A DNA stretch of 64,000 nt from Salinicola lusitanus (GCF_003206045.1 NZ_PZJM01000002.1:368462-432461); one strand, 5' to 3'. Positions 28,553 through 36,866 are shown, counted from the stretch's first letter. Notes: generated from the sequence alone by a model not told the origin. A program made the numbers and translations.

Positions 28553-29119
28553 ATGACTCAAATTGTGGGTATAGCGGGAAGCCTGCGGCATGCCTCTTTC
28601 AATCTCGGTCTGCTACGAGCGGCAGCGGAAATGATGCCTGATGGCACGAGGCTTGAAGTAAAAAGCATCGCAGGCATCCCGCTTCTCAACACGGATGAGG
28701 AAGCCCAATCGGGCACTCCTCCGGCAGTCGACGATCTCAAGCGCGCGATAGCGGCGGCCGACGGCGTGATTCTGGCCACGCCGGAATACAACAACGGCAT
28801 TCCTGGTGTATTCAAGAATGCCATCGACTGGGCCTCACGACCCGCGACCGACATTCCGCGAGTTTTTGGTGGCAAGCCATTCGCGGTGATTGGAGCCTCA
28901 CCGGGTGCTTTCGGGACCTTGTTGGCACAGGATGCCTGGCTTCCCGTGCTGCGGATGCTTGGCGTCGACCTCTGGTCCGGCGAGCGATTGGTCGTGTCAC
29001 GTGCGGGTCAGAATTTTGATGATGATGGCAATCTCGTCGATACCGAGGTAAGAGACCGCCTGCAGGCTTATCTGGCGAAGTTCGTCGTTCACGTTCGGTC
29101 CCATACCAGGGAGCGTTGA
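28553..29119 (+). CDS. NADPH-dependent FMN reductase
   Basis: A 188-residue flavodoxin-fold reductase. The N-terminal phosphate loop GIAGSLRHASFNLGLLR binds FMN, and TPEYNNGIPGVFKNAIDW is the conserved signature of the ChrR/YieF/azoreductase group. It would reduce quinones, chromate or azo dyes using NADPH. It follows the alpha/beta hydrolase by about 200 bases on the same strand; the gap holds no gene. Confidence 0.9.
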   Translation: MTQIVGIAGSLRHASFNLGLLRAAAEMMPDGTRLEVKSIAGIPLLNTDEEAQSGTPPAVDDLKRAIAAADGVILATPEYNNGIPGVFKNAIDWASRPATDIPRVFGGKPFAVIGASPGAFGTLLAQDAWLPVLRMLGVDLWSGERLVVSRAGQNFDDDGNLVDTEVRDRLQAYLAKFVVHVRSHTRER

Positions 29120-29390
29120 GTTCCCAGCTAGAGCCGGAAGACTCGGCCGGTGCGGGAATCGACAAGCGAGGATCAGCTCGATGAACGGGATTCTCGACTG
29201 GCCCGGGGGCGATGATCGCCGAGTCAAGACACCGCCTGCGACCGATGCAGCCGCCGCGAAGAAACTGTCAGCATGGGCCTGACGATTGAGAGACCGAGCC
29301 CTTCCGTCCGGCATCTCTCCGAGGCACGCCGTCGGTAGATGTCGCTCACGGAGTGTCGGGCGCGCCGGCGGTATTCCGGTTCGCCGCCGG

Positions 29391-30326
29391 TCAACTCGGC
29401 AGCGGTATATGCTCCTCGCGGTCGTCCACCGGAAGATCGAAGCGCCCATTGCCCCAGTCTTCGGCGCGCCATTCGGCCTTGGCCTCCTCGATGCGCTCGC
29501 GAGAAGAGGCGACGAAGTTCCACCAGATGTAGCGAGGACCGCCGAGCGTGGCGCCGCCCAGGATCATCAGCCGTGCCCCGCCTCCACCGGCGGCGACGGT
29601 AATGCGGTCGCCGGGCCGGAAAACCATCATCTGAGGCGCGGCGTAATCCTGGCCGGCGATCGAGATCGAGCCCTCGACGATATAGATGCCCCGATCCTCG
29701 TGGTCGTCCGGTAGCGGCAGCAGGCTTCCCGCTTCGAGCGTCACCTCGGCGTAGAAGGTCTCGGAGAACATCGTGACAGGGGCGGTCTTGCCGTAAGCGC
29801 TACCGAGGATCAGCCGAACATGCGCACCGCCATCCTCGATGACCGGCAGCGTCGCCTTGCCATGATGCTCGAACGTGGGCGCCATGTCCTCGTGGCTTTC
29901 GGGGAGCGCCAGCCAGGTCTGGATTCCGAACAGGCTGTTGGCGGCATTTCGGGCAGCGCTCGTCGTGCGTTCGGAGTGGGTAACGCCGCGTCCGGCGACC
30001 ATCCAGTTCACTGCGCCAGGCTGAATGATCTGGTCGGCCCCGGTGCTGTCGCGGTGATGGAAATCCCCGCGAAAAAGGTAGGTCACCGTGCCGAGACCGA
30101 TATGCGGGTGTGGGCGGACATCGATGCCCTGGCCGGTCAACAGTTCGGCCGGCCCGGCCTGGTCGAAGAAAATGAACGGCCCGACCATCTGCCGCTTGGG
30201 TGCCGGTAGCGCGCGTCGAACTTCGAATCCCCCCAGGTCGCGGGCGCGGGGAATGATCAATGTCTCGATCGCGTCGATGCCAACGTCATTGGGGCAGCCG
30301 GGCTCGAATGCGGGATTCCAGCTCAT
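29391..30326 (-). CDS. Pirin family protein
   Basis: A 311-residue bicupin of the pirin family. The metal-binding cupin motif RPHPHIGLGTVTYLF with the later GVTHSERT are present, followed by GIQTWLALPE, all family marks. Bacterial pirins have quercetinase or regulatory roles. It is transcribed toward the reductase gene. The 29120-29390 gap holds no convincing gene. Confidence 0.93.
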   Translation of the reverse strand: MSWNPAFEPGCPNDVGIDAIETLIIPRARDLGGFEVRRALPAPKRQMVGPFIFFDQAGPAELLTGQGIDVRPHPHIGLGTVTYLFRGDFHHRDSTGADQIIQPGAVNWMVAGRGVTHSERTTSAARNAANSLFGIQTWLALPESHEDMAPTFEHHGKATLPVIEDGGAHVRLILGSAYGKTAPVTMFSETFYAEVTLEAGSLLPLPDDHEDRGIYIVEGSISIAGQDYAAPQMMVFRPGDRITVAAGGGGARLMILGGATLGGPRYIWWNFVASSRERIEEAKAEWRAEDWGNGRFDLPVDDREEHIPLPS

Positions 30327-30749
30327 GGGGCTCTTTCCTCCTCGGCAGGTGCCGCGGGAGTGAAGTCGGACCCGCTGCCATCAAGCATCAATTTAGCGCT
30401 CGGAGCGTTTTGATGACTAGTCCTGGAGACCGTCCGACCGTGTTGCTGAACGGGGAACGCCAAAGACGCTGCGACGCGATGGCGCCTGACGATCGATTTG
30501 AAGGCAGAATCTAGCATCGCTTGTTGCGCCGTTCGCGCCAGGCCGACACGCTGGCACTCATCGACGACGCGCGGGCCCTGCGCGATGAACCGGGTACCCG
30601 GCTCTTCACCACGGCACGCTCCAACCTCGTCCGGAAACGGCGCGGGTATCGACGACCGGGAGATCACCCCACTGCAGAGGAATCGTAGCCGGATGGCGAC
30701 GAGCAAACCGCTTCGCCCACTGCCGTCCAAAGATGCGGCTTGTCAGAAG
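30327..30749. other. Non-coding gap, possible decayed gene
   Basis: No convincing full gene. On the plus strand 30521-30688 an open stretch of 55 codons (LLRRSRQADTLALIDDARAL onward) has coding-like composition but no start site or recognisable family, and could be the tail of a decayed protein. The gap presumably also holds the pirin promoter. Confidence 0.3.
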
Positions 30750-31361
30750 TCAGCGCTGACTATAGGCCAGGCGCGCGGCGAACAGCAGCAGCACCATACC
30801 GGTAGTTCTATCCAGCCACTGGATAACATGCGCTTTGCGCAGGAAGCGACCGAGCGGTCGAGTCGCGGCGATGAGCGTCAGGGACCACGCCGAACCAATC
30901 AGCACGTGAATGGCCACGAGTCCAAACGTCCAGACGACTAACGGGCTACCTTGGGGAATGAATTGAGGAAGGAATGACGCATAGAAGACACCGACCTTTG
31001 GATTCAGCGCGTTTCCCAGAACGCCTTTCAGGAACCAGTTTTCACGCTTGACCGGGTGGACATCGACCAGTCCGATACTGCAGCGAGGCGAAAGCACCAT
31101 GTTCAGACCCAGCCAGCACAGGTAGGCAGCGCCACAATACTTCAGCACGTTGTAAGCGAGTTCTGAAACGGCAACGATAGCGCCCAGACCAAAGGCGACC
31201 GCCGCTCCCCAGAGAAAACAGCCGACATTGATTCCGAGCGCGGCCTTCACCGCCTGCCCGGGACCCTCAATCGAAGCCGTTCTGAACACCAGCGCCGTAT
31301 CGAGACCGGGAGTCAAGGTGAGCAATGTGGCCGCGAAGATGAAAGCCATTATGTTTTCCAT
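30750..31361 (-). CDS. LysE-family amino-acid/metabolite exporter
   Basis: A 203-residue, six-helix protein of the LysE/RhtB family. Typical features are FAATLLTLTPGLDTALVFRTA near the N-terminus, the charged loop around residues 95-110, and GNALNPKVGVFYASFLPQF. It exports amino acids or related small molecules. It marks the chromosomal edge of the accessory region: everything from about 31.48 kb to the tRNA-Thr gene is mobile DNA or remnants. Confidence 0.92.
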   Translation of the reverse strand: MENIMAFIFAATLLTLTPGLDTALVFRTASIEGPGQAVKAALGINVGCFLWGAAVAFGLGAIVAVSELAYNVLKYCGAAYLCWLGLNMVLSPRCSIGLVDVHPVKRENWFLKGVLGNALNPKVGVFYASFLPQFIPQGSPLVVWTFGLVAIHVLIGSAWSLTLIAATRPLGRFLRKAHVIQWLDRTTGMVLLLFAARLAYSQR

Positions 31362-31482
31362 GGCGGCTCGCGATGTAGCACTCGATAGGTGATCAAAAAC
31401 CCCAGCTGCAAGCAGCTCATGGCAACAAGCATCTCATGGCAATTAGCCGCTTTTATCTACGTAGCCAATCTACGCAAACGAA

Positions 31483-31506
31483 AAAACCGCCTCGATGGGC
31501 GGTTTT
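31483..31506. terminator. Symmetric terminator hairpin at the edge of the accessory region
   Basis: AAAACCGCC (31483-31491) and GGCGGTTTT (31498-31506) form a 9-bp stem with A and T runs on both sides, so it can work on both strands. The AAAACCGCC...GGCGGT design resembles the terminator hairpin inside both attachment repeats. Confidence 0.7.
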
Positions 31507-31922
31507 CTCGCAACCACTACGCCACTTGGCCTTAACCTGCTGCGGCTTGAAGAGTCACTCTCAGCCGCGCACCTGCGGCTGGTCTCGATCTACTTTGAGA
31601 ACCTGAGTTGGCAAGACTACATCGCCCGGTACGACCGCGCCCACACCCTGTTCTACCTCGACCCGCCGTACTGGCAGACTGAGGGCTACGGGGTGCCGTT
31701 CGGCATCGAAGAGTATGAACAGATGGCCGAGACCTCGGTAAGCTCAAGGGCAAGGCGATTATCTCGCTGAACGACCACCCCGACATCCGCCGCATGTTCG
31801 CTGCCTACCACATCGAGACTACCGACATCCGCTACACCGTCGGCGGCGGCAAGGGCCAGGAGGCTCGCGAGGTGCTGATATTCAGTTGGGATGTGGAGGC
31901 CGAGCCGGCGGGGCTATTCTGA
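31495..31922 (+). pseudogene. DNA adenine methylase (D12 class, phage Dam) fragment, frameshifted
   Basis: The frame lacks the N-terminal half of a D12-class Dam methylase. It retains RYDRAHTLFYLDPPYWQTEG with the catalytic DPPY motif, then loses frame near 31733 by an apparent one-base deletion. The correct ending continues in another frame (GKAIISLNDHPDIRRMFAAYHI to EVLIFSWDVEAEPAGLF, stop at 31922). A second decayed copy of the same 3' end lies at 32502. Both look like debris of phage methylase genes. Not functional as read. Confidence 0.82.
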
Positions 31923-31941
31923 CTACTTAGAGGAGAATGCA

Positions 31942-32121
31942 GTGAAGATGACAGTAGGTGAATTCCGGAAAGAACTTGCAGCATTCAAGGATGACGACGA
32001 GCTGTCGTTTTGTGGCCTGGACTTTTATCGGCTCAAACGGCGAGGAGAGGATCTGGTGCAGGTCGAGTTCGACCAGCAGGTGTACACGGATGACGATGGG
32101 AAGGTGGTGATAGAAAATTAG
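31942..32121 (+). CDS. Small phage-type hypothetical protein
   Basis: A 59-residue acidic protein with a GTG start at 31942 preceded by GAGGAG at 6-7 bases. It begins VKMTVGEFRKELAAFKDD and contains a short beta-rich core (DELSFCGLDFYRLKRRGEDLVQVEF). It sits 20 bases after the dam remnant, a place where phages often carry such small genes. The function is unknown; the intact frame and good ribosome site argue it is real. Confidence 0.6.
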   Translation: MKMTVGEFRKELAAFKDDDELSFCGLDFYRLKRRGEDLVQVEFDQQVYTDDDGKVVIEN

Positions 32122-32163
32122 GATGACTGATGCTCAGGTACCTCTTGCGCCTGAAGCTGGGAG

Positions 32164-32397
32164 CTAGCTCTGAAAACTCGTGGAGCTAGCTGCTATCTCT
32201 CTGCATATCCAACCTTGGACGCATTGCAGGCGGTTCTCGACTCGATACTTTGACCATCCGTGGGGCAGCTCAAAGCGATACCGGCGTCCCATGACTTGAA
32301 TCCTTACGATAAGGTCGAGGCCATCACTGATAGACACCAGGTGTTTTCCCAAACATTCATGGGCTAGAGCTCTTAGCTCAGCGATCGGTACAGACAT
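32164..32397 (-). CDS. Hypothetical protein
   Basis: A 77-residue protein on the minus strand. The start at 32397 has GGAG 7 bases upstream (ATGs at 32403 and 32397 compete). It begins MSVPIAELRALAHECLGKH and carries a short beta-strand-like core. No family recognised. It lies between two decayed dam fragments, so it is part of the older mobile debris. Coding status is moderately supported by the ribosome site only. Confidence 0.42.
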   Translation of the reverse strand: MSVPIAELRALAHECLGKHLVSISDGLDLIVRIQVMGRRYRFELPHGWSKYRVENRLQCVQGWICREIAASSTSFQS

Positions 32398-32501
32398 TCT
32401 CATACTCCTACAAGGGTTAGAGGCATCAGCAACGCTGACGAAACTAGGCTTACACGCCTCTCGTGGGTCCACAAGCCCTATTCACCTTTTACCGAGCAAG
32501 A

Positions 32502-32670
32502 GGCAAAGCCATCATCAGCCTCAACGACCATCCTGACATCCGGAAGGTGTTCGCTGACTACCAAGTCGAGAGCACCGACATCCACTACACCGTCGGGGCG
32601 GCAAGGGCCAAGAAGCCCGCGAGGTGCTGATGTTCAGTTGGGATGTGGAGGCTGAGCCGGCGGGGTTGTT
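32502..32670 (+). pseudogene. Second dam methylase 3' fragment
   Basis: Encodes GKAIISLNDHPDIRKVFADYQV and, after a one-base deletion in the VGGGKG codons, EAREVLMFSWDVEAEPAGLF. It matches the tail of the fragment at 31755-31922 closely at both DNA and protein level, but its stop codon is gone (the frame reads on as KVT). It is a diverged duplicate of the same gene end. Confidence 0.78.
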
Positions 32671-32697
32671 TAAAGTCACGCTAATGCGAGCAAAGAC

Positions 32698-33603
32698 ATG
32701 CATAGACCTGGTTTTTCGAAACAACATTTTGAGACTGCGCGTGAGTTTCTGGCTTACCTCGACCCTCTGGAAACTGATCGTTGGCCACAGAATAAATTCA
32801 TTTTCCGGGGTCAGCCATCGGCGGGGCTGGATCTTATTCCATCAAGCTACCGCATCGAGGGCGTAGTCTCTGCACCGAAGAGGTGGGGCACCAAAGAGAC
32901 CACCTGCGGAGATCAGGTTCAGTTCGAGCAAGAGGTGATGCAACGATTCGTTCAGGCATGCGATAGCTCTGGATTCCCGGTACCTGGGGACAACGAGTAC
33001 CTCAGAGCCATTGTGACAAACCCAGCCCTGCGGACCAGGCCTGGCGACTGGCCCCCTCGCGAGGTGCATCACGCACTGGCGTTCGCTCAGCATCACGGGG
33101 TTCCCACTTGCCTTTTGGACTGGTCTCGTCGTGCGCATGTAGCTGCCTATTTTGCAGCATCATCTGCGTTGTCCAATCCGATGGAGGATGGACAACGGCT
33201 CGCGATATGGGCACTCAACAAGAAAAGCGAGGGGGCGCACATTGTCGAGGCTCCTGGAAGTACCAGCCCGAACCTCGCTGCCCAGTCCGGGCTGTTCACG
33301 GTTGCAAGTATCTCGTCGTTTCATGATCAGCGGTTCCCAGAGGAAGAATCGCCCTTTTTACCCGAGGGTCTTCAACGTCAACCAAGACTATTCGCTCAAG
33401 AGTTAGAACCCTTCACGCTAGAGCTAATCACGGTAGGTGCGGACCAAGCCGCAGAGTTACTAAAGTCATGCCAGCTGCTAGGAGTATCTGGTGCAACTCT
33501 CTTCCCCGGCTACGAGGGAATAGCTCACACACTTCGTGACTGGGCGAACGCCGAGCATCAGGGTTTTGATCCAGATGAGATTGGGCTACGCGAGCTATGG
33601 TGA
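32698..33603 (+). CDS. FRG-domain protein
   Basis: A 301-residue protein with an FRG domain: the name-giving FIFRGQPS (about 34-41), LIPSSYR, and the later signature HHALAFAQHHGVPTCLLDWSRR followed by HVAAYFAAS. FRG proteins have no settled activity; they recur in phage and plasmid cargo and in defence-gene neighbourhoods, so a defence or toxin-like role is possible but inferred. It lies just left of the prophage attachment repeat, in a remnant of an earlier element. No strong Shine-Dalgarno is visible. No partner gene adjoins it. Confidence 0.82.
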   Translation: MHRPGFSKQHFETAREFLAYLDPLETDRWPQNKFIFRGQPSAGLDLIPSSYRIEGVVSAPKRWGTKETTCGDQVQFEQEVMQRFVQACDSSGFPVPGDNEYLRAIVTNPALRTRPGDWPPREVHHALAFAQHHGVPTCLLDWSRRAHVAAYFAASSALSNPMEDGQRLAIWALNKKSEGAHIVEAPGSTSPNLAAQSGLFTVASISSFHDQRFPEEESPFLPEGLQRQPRLFAQELEPFTLELITVGADQAAELLKSCQLLGVSGATLFPGYEGIAHTLRDWANAEHQGFDPDEIGLRELW

Positions 33604-33703
33604 AAGCGGCGCAGTGCCAAGTAGATCGCAAATACTGCTCGGATGGAGGAGTTAGCCGGTGCCAAATAGGACGCTAGGCGATGCCAAATACGGCGCGACG
33701 CTA

Positions 33704-33805
33704 CATCATCAATCCCTGGCGATGACGATGCGCTATGCCCACCTGGCGCCGGACAACCTCGAAGAAGCCACCAGACTGAATCCGTTGGCCAAGATGGACA
33801 CTTAA
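33704..33805 (+). pseudogene. 3' stub of a tyrosine integrase from an earlier element
   Basis: The reading HHQSLAMTMRYAHLAP to LNPLAKMDT and stop matches the extreme C-terminus of the intact integrase at 45226-46218 (ESLAMTMRYAHFAP to NPLARLTLG), including the catalytic Tyr region. It ends 10 bases before the left attachment repeat, exactly as the live integrase ends 6 bases before the right one. So an older related element once occupied this site and its integrase was mostly deleted. Confidence 0.85.
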
Positions 33806-33815
33806 TGGACACGCA

Positions 33816-33930
33816 CAAAAAAACCGCCTTGAAGGGCGGTCTCTTGAAAGGCTTAAAAAGCCTTTTGAATCAATCTCTAAGCTCTGGTGCCGACACCAGG
33901 AGTCGAACCCGGGACCTACTGATTACAAGT
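33816..33930. repeat. Left attachment repeat (attL) of the prophage
   Basis: This 115-bp segment is identical by eye to 46225-46339. It contains a terminator hairpin (AAACCGCC...GGGCGGT), a second hairpin, and the 3' half of a tRNA-Thr gene (from CCA end through the anticodon arm). After GATTACAAGT the two copies diverge: here the tRNA is broken, on the right it is complete. This is the product of tyrosine-recombinase integration in a tRNA gene. Confidence 0.93.
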
Positions 33931-33996
33931 TGTTGCAGAAAATCGACGCTGGCCGACTTTGTACGTAAAAACAGTCAGTTAGGGAGAATGAAACCG

Positions 33997-34806
33997 TCAA
34001 TACCCGCCTCTAGGCGTCAACGCGGTTGACACTTGGTTGACACTCTGCGACTTAGTAAGTTTTTCTTCTTGAATACTCTCAGAAACAATATATCCGAAGC
34101 TAACGGCTGCAACACAAAGAATCAAAATCAAATGCAGCCTAATACCTTCCAACTTCAAAAACCCAAATCTACTTTCTCTTTCAAACTCCTTTGATTTTAA
34201 TGCCGACAATTTTGACCTAATGATATTCTGCTCCTTAATTGTTTCATAGTTCACGATGCTGATATCCTGCATTCTCTCACGCGCGACCCTTTTGCTAAGT
34301 TCTTGAAGCTTAGATCTAATTTCCTCTCCCGCGTTCTCCACCTCTTCGTAATCGCTCTTATGAAACTCATCAACGCCAACTAATTCTTCATATGTATTTA
34401 GAAACCTTACAAGCGTTATATCAAATCTCCTTGCTACCGAATTTGCTTCGGAGCTATAATTCATAACCGTTGCCATACGTTCTAAGTTCTCCTTCATTTC
34501 CTCTATAGTTCGACATTCAACATCCTCAACCCTCATATTCATGTAAGTTATTTTTTGGCTAAGCATAAGAAGACTATCAAGCGTACTACTTACATCCCTC
34601 ATTAAATCCCATCCCACTTTTAGCACATCATCAACAAGAGACTCCCTATATGCCTGCTCTTTATTTTTCATATTAAAAAGGACGGCAAAATAGCTGACAA
34701 GCGCTGCCAAAATGCTGGCTTCAAAAACTATAAAATTTGATGACGATATTGACAGAACGGAAGACAACAACAAACCGAAACCAAAAGATAAAATAATATA
34801 ACTCAT
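33997..34806 (-). CDS. AT-rich prophage cargo: membrane coiled-coil protein
   Basis: A 269-residue protein. The start at 34806 forms an ATGA overlap with the upstream DUF2726 gene. Two N-terminal membrane helices (about 3-20 and 26-46), a long, mostly helical charged middle (about 48-225), then a C-terminal helix (about 228-247) and a short polar tail. No family is recognised. The DNA is clearly more AT-rich than the chromosome, with many A/T third positions, indicating transfer. It is in the variable left end of the prophage, transcribed opposite to the structural genes, as lysogenic-conversion cargo usually is. Confidence 0.75.
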   Translation of the reverse strand: MSYIILSFGFGLLLSSVLSISSSNFIVFEASILAALVSYFAVLFNMKNKEQAYRESLVDDVLKVGWDLMRDVSSTLDSLLMLSQKITYMNMRVEDVECRTIEEMKENLERMATVMNYSSEANSVARRFDITLVRFLNTYEELVGVDEFHKSDYEEVENAGEEIRSKLQELSKRVARERMQDISIVNYETIKEQNIIRSKLSALKSKEFERESRFGFLKLEGIRLHLILILCVAAVSFGYIVSESIQEEKLTKSQSVNQVSTALTPRGGY

Positions 34807-35687
34807 TGGCACGCCACCTTTTCAATTATTCTTCTATCATAATTTATCGTCATTCTTTCTAATCTGAGCCCAGCCACCTCACATGCCCGATTGAGTATCC
34901 GGTCTCGTTTCTGTCGCTCCTTTTGCTTATGGCTCGGATCATCCAGCTCAATAGCGCACCAGATTCGAAAATCCTCTCGGGAGCAGAGCACGAAATCAAA
35001 ATGCCACTGGGAAAGTTGACGAAATAGCGAATAAAACTCTCTGGAGTTACGCTTATGCAAAGCTACGTTAGGCTTAATAACGTCAACGACGCGAACCTGC
35101 GAGAATACATAAAACCTGTCGCTGTACTTATATTCAATGACTTTGTACGCAAACTGCTCTGATGGGCTCATTAGTTGCTCTTTGGCAATATACGCCCGCC
35201 CCTCGTCCATTAATTCCTCGGATAGGTTTCTATCGCCTACCCTGGGCTCTCTACGCCTGTTTTCTTGCCTCGCTTCCCATTCCTCAAAATATTTATCGAT
35301 ATTATCCCTTTCCGCTTTTCGCTCATACTTATCCATCTGATCGGCAACATCTTCGATTGTTTCTTTGAAGCGCTGCCCGGAAGGTCTTAATCGATGATCG
35401 AGGCTTATCCAGATAGGTTCAATAGCGGCAACAAATACGCTATAGGAGATAATCGACACAATGGTGACACCCATTACCGGCCATTGTGATATCGCTATAA
35501 GCGATGTATATGTCCCAAGCTTCACCCAACATATAAAAGCACCTACGGATATCATCCCGCATATGCCAACTCGTATCATATTCAATTTATGATCTGATGG
35601 TGTCAGCCATAGGGCTAACCAACTACCGATTACGATGCCTCCACCTGTCAGCATCAGCCCATCCGCGATGTTCCCCAACATCTGCAT
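34803..35687 (-). CDS. AT-rich prophage cargo: membrane-anchored DUF2726 protein
   Basis: A 294-residue protein with three N-terminal membrane helices (about 8-27, 38-58, 68-92), a charged helical linker, and a C-terminal DUF2726 domain (about 165-290). The domain motifs CAIELDDPSHK and RQKRDRILNRACEVAGL resemble the core of restriction-endonuclease-like/topoisomerase-zinc-finger-associated folds (E-x-D then K). First gene of an ATGA-coupled pair. A nuclease at the membrane would suit phage exclusion, but that is inference. An ATG at 35681 (M3) has better spacing to AGGGGA and could be the true start. Confidence 0.75.
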   Translation of the reverse strand: MQMLGNIADGLMLTGGGIVIGSWLALWLTPSDHKLNMIRVGICGMISVGAFICWVKLGTYTSLIAISQWPVMGVTIVSIISYSVFVAAIEPIWISLDHRLRPSGQRFKETIEDVADQMDKYERKAERDNIDKYFEEWEARQENRRREPRVGDRNLSEELMDEGRAYIAKEQLMSPSEQFAYKVIEYKYSDRFYVFSQVRVVDVIKPNVALHKRNSREFYSLFRQLSQWHFDFVLCSREDFRIWCAIELDDPSHKQKERQKRDRILNRACEVAGLRLERMTINYDRRIIEKVACQ

Positions 35688-35809
35688 TCCCCTGAACGGA
35701 TCTGTTTTTCGTTTTCATCGGTAGATCCTTGGGATTCTTGAGCATCTAACGCGCCCTCTCCCTTTTCCCGCCCAACACTAATTCCCTGTTCCCTGGTACC
35801 AGCGATCCC

Positions 35810-36100
35810 TTACTCGCTTCGCGATCCTGTATCCGTTCCGGTCTGCTTAAGCCGATCTCGTGCTTCCTCTATCTCGGGCGACGTTTGCCCATCGCCATCC
35901 TCTAGCGGAATCTCGTTCAGCCACTTAGCGAACTGCGGATACGCACCCTGCACAGCGCGCAGAGTCTCGATGGAGCATTTCATACGCCCCAACTCGGTGC
36001 TGTGGATTGTGTGAACGCTTATTCCCACCTTATCGGCAAATTGCTGCCTGCTTAGATCGAAAAGTTCTCTGATCTGGCGGATTTTCTTTCCTTCGTCCAT
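35810..36100 (-). CDS. XRE-family repressor of the prophage
   Basis: A 96-residue protein with an N-terminal HTH_3 domain (about 5-60): IRQIRELFDLSRQQFADKVGIS with recognition helix VHTIHSTELGRMKCS. The tail is acidic and polar. It is divergent from the rightward phage genes, with three 14-bp operator boxes in between, the standard layout of a phage lysogeny repressor. It reads in the same direction as the cargo pair and probably is expressed in the lysogen. Confidence 0.85.
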   Translation of the reverse strand: MDEGKKIRQIRELFDLSRQQFADKVGISVHTIHSTELGRMKCSIETLRAVQGAYPQFAKWLNEIPLEDGDGQTSPEIEEARDRLKQTGTDTGSRSE

Positions 36101-36105
36101 TGCGG

Positions 36106-36151
36106 GTACGATCCTACTCGGGTAGCATCTTACTCAAGGTAAGATCTTACC
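36106..36151. promoter_or_regulatory. Three repressor operator boxes
   Basis: GGTACGATCCTACT (36106-36119), GGTAGCATCTTACT (36121-36134) and the perfect palindrome GGTAAGATCTTACC (36138-36151) are three copies of one 14-bp site, starts 15 and 17 bases apart. They lie right before the divergent repressor start, so the XRE protein probably binds them cooperatively to control both directions. Confidence 0.85.
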
Positions 36152-36208
36152 TATTGATTTATTGCACAAGAAAAGCCTACCACAGACAAACAAAGGCGGC
36201 TTACGACA

Positions 36209-36412
36209 ATGGAAGCAAGCAAAACGCCCCAGGTCCCGGCCCTCGTGCCACTCATGACCAAAGAGCGCTTTTCCGAACTCTCCGGACTGTCTCTCGACAC
36301 CATTGAAGGCCACCTTCGCCGTGGCTATCTGCCGTCTCGCAAGATCGGTCGCCGCCTGATGATCAACGTCGCCCTCCTCCAGTTCGAATGCCTCGACGAG
36401 GAATGGTCATGA
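36209..36412 (+). CDS. Small HTH protein, excisionase/AlpA-like
   Basis: A 67-residue protein with a MerR/excisionase-type HTH: TKERFSELSGLSLDTIEGHLRRG followed by LPSRKIGRRLMINVALLQ. It is the first rightward gene after the operators. Position and fold suggest an excisionase or early activator of the phage. The ribosome site is weak. No longer partner frame is convincing to its right for over 900 bases. Confidence 0.72.
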   Translation: MEASKTPQVPALVPLMTKERFSELSGLSLDTIEGHLRRGYLPSRKIGRRLMINVALLQFECLDEEWS

Positions 36413-36813
36413 ATCGTCAATCTCCTACACGTTTTGGCGTCAATGACGACGCGACAGCGCCTTGTTATTTTGTATCTATAAAATTACCGTTGTTAACAGA
36501 ATGTAAACTCTTGGCTTTTCGAGAGATTTCCGGTTCTGGTTGCTTCCCTGCGGCCGCTTCAACCCGGTATGGCAAACGGTCTTCGCCGACTTTTTCCCAT
36601 AGCCGGGTTCCTTTTGACCATTGTCGCATTTTGCATCCTGTTCCTTTGCGCTTTCGAGGAGTAGCATCGGTAACTGCAGCGGATGCAGTTGGTATGTGCT
36701 CGCTCACTTGGCGGGTTACAACTAACGGCAATCAGACTGCGAAGAAATATAGCGACCATGAACATCGCTATACACCAAATGACGTCCTGACTCGATCAGT
36801 TGACGCTATCTCC

Positions 36814-36866
36814 ACCCGCAACGGTGTTTGGTCCGATAAGGTCCTCCATCGCTTGCGGGTTTTTTA
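36814..36866 (+). terminator. Terminator-like hairpin with large loop
   Basis: ACCCGCAA (36814-36821) pairs with TTGCGGGT (36853-36860), followed by a T-run. The 31-base loop is larger than usual for an intrinsic terminator, so it may instead belong to the phage origin structure. Confidence 0.45.

Noticed and set aside
29120..29390. Possible small gene between the FMN reductase and pirin genes
   Set aside because: Only short frames without ribosome sites or recognisable sequence; left as intergenic.
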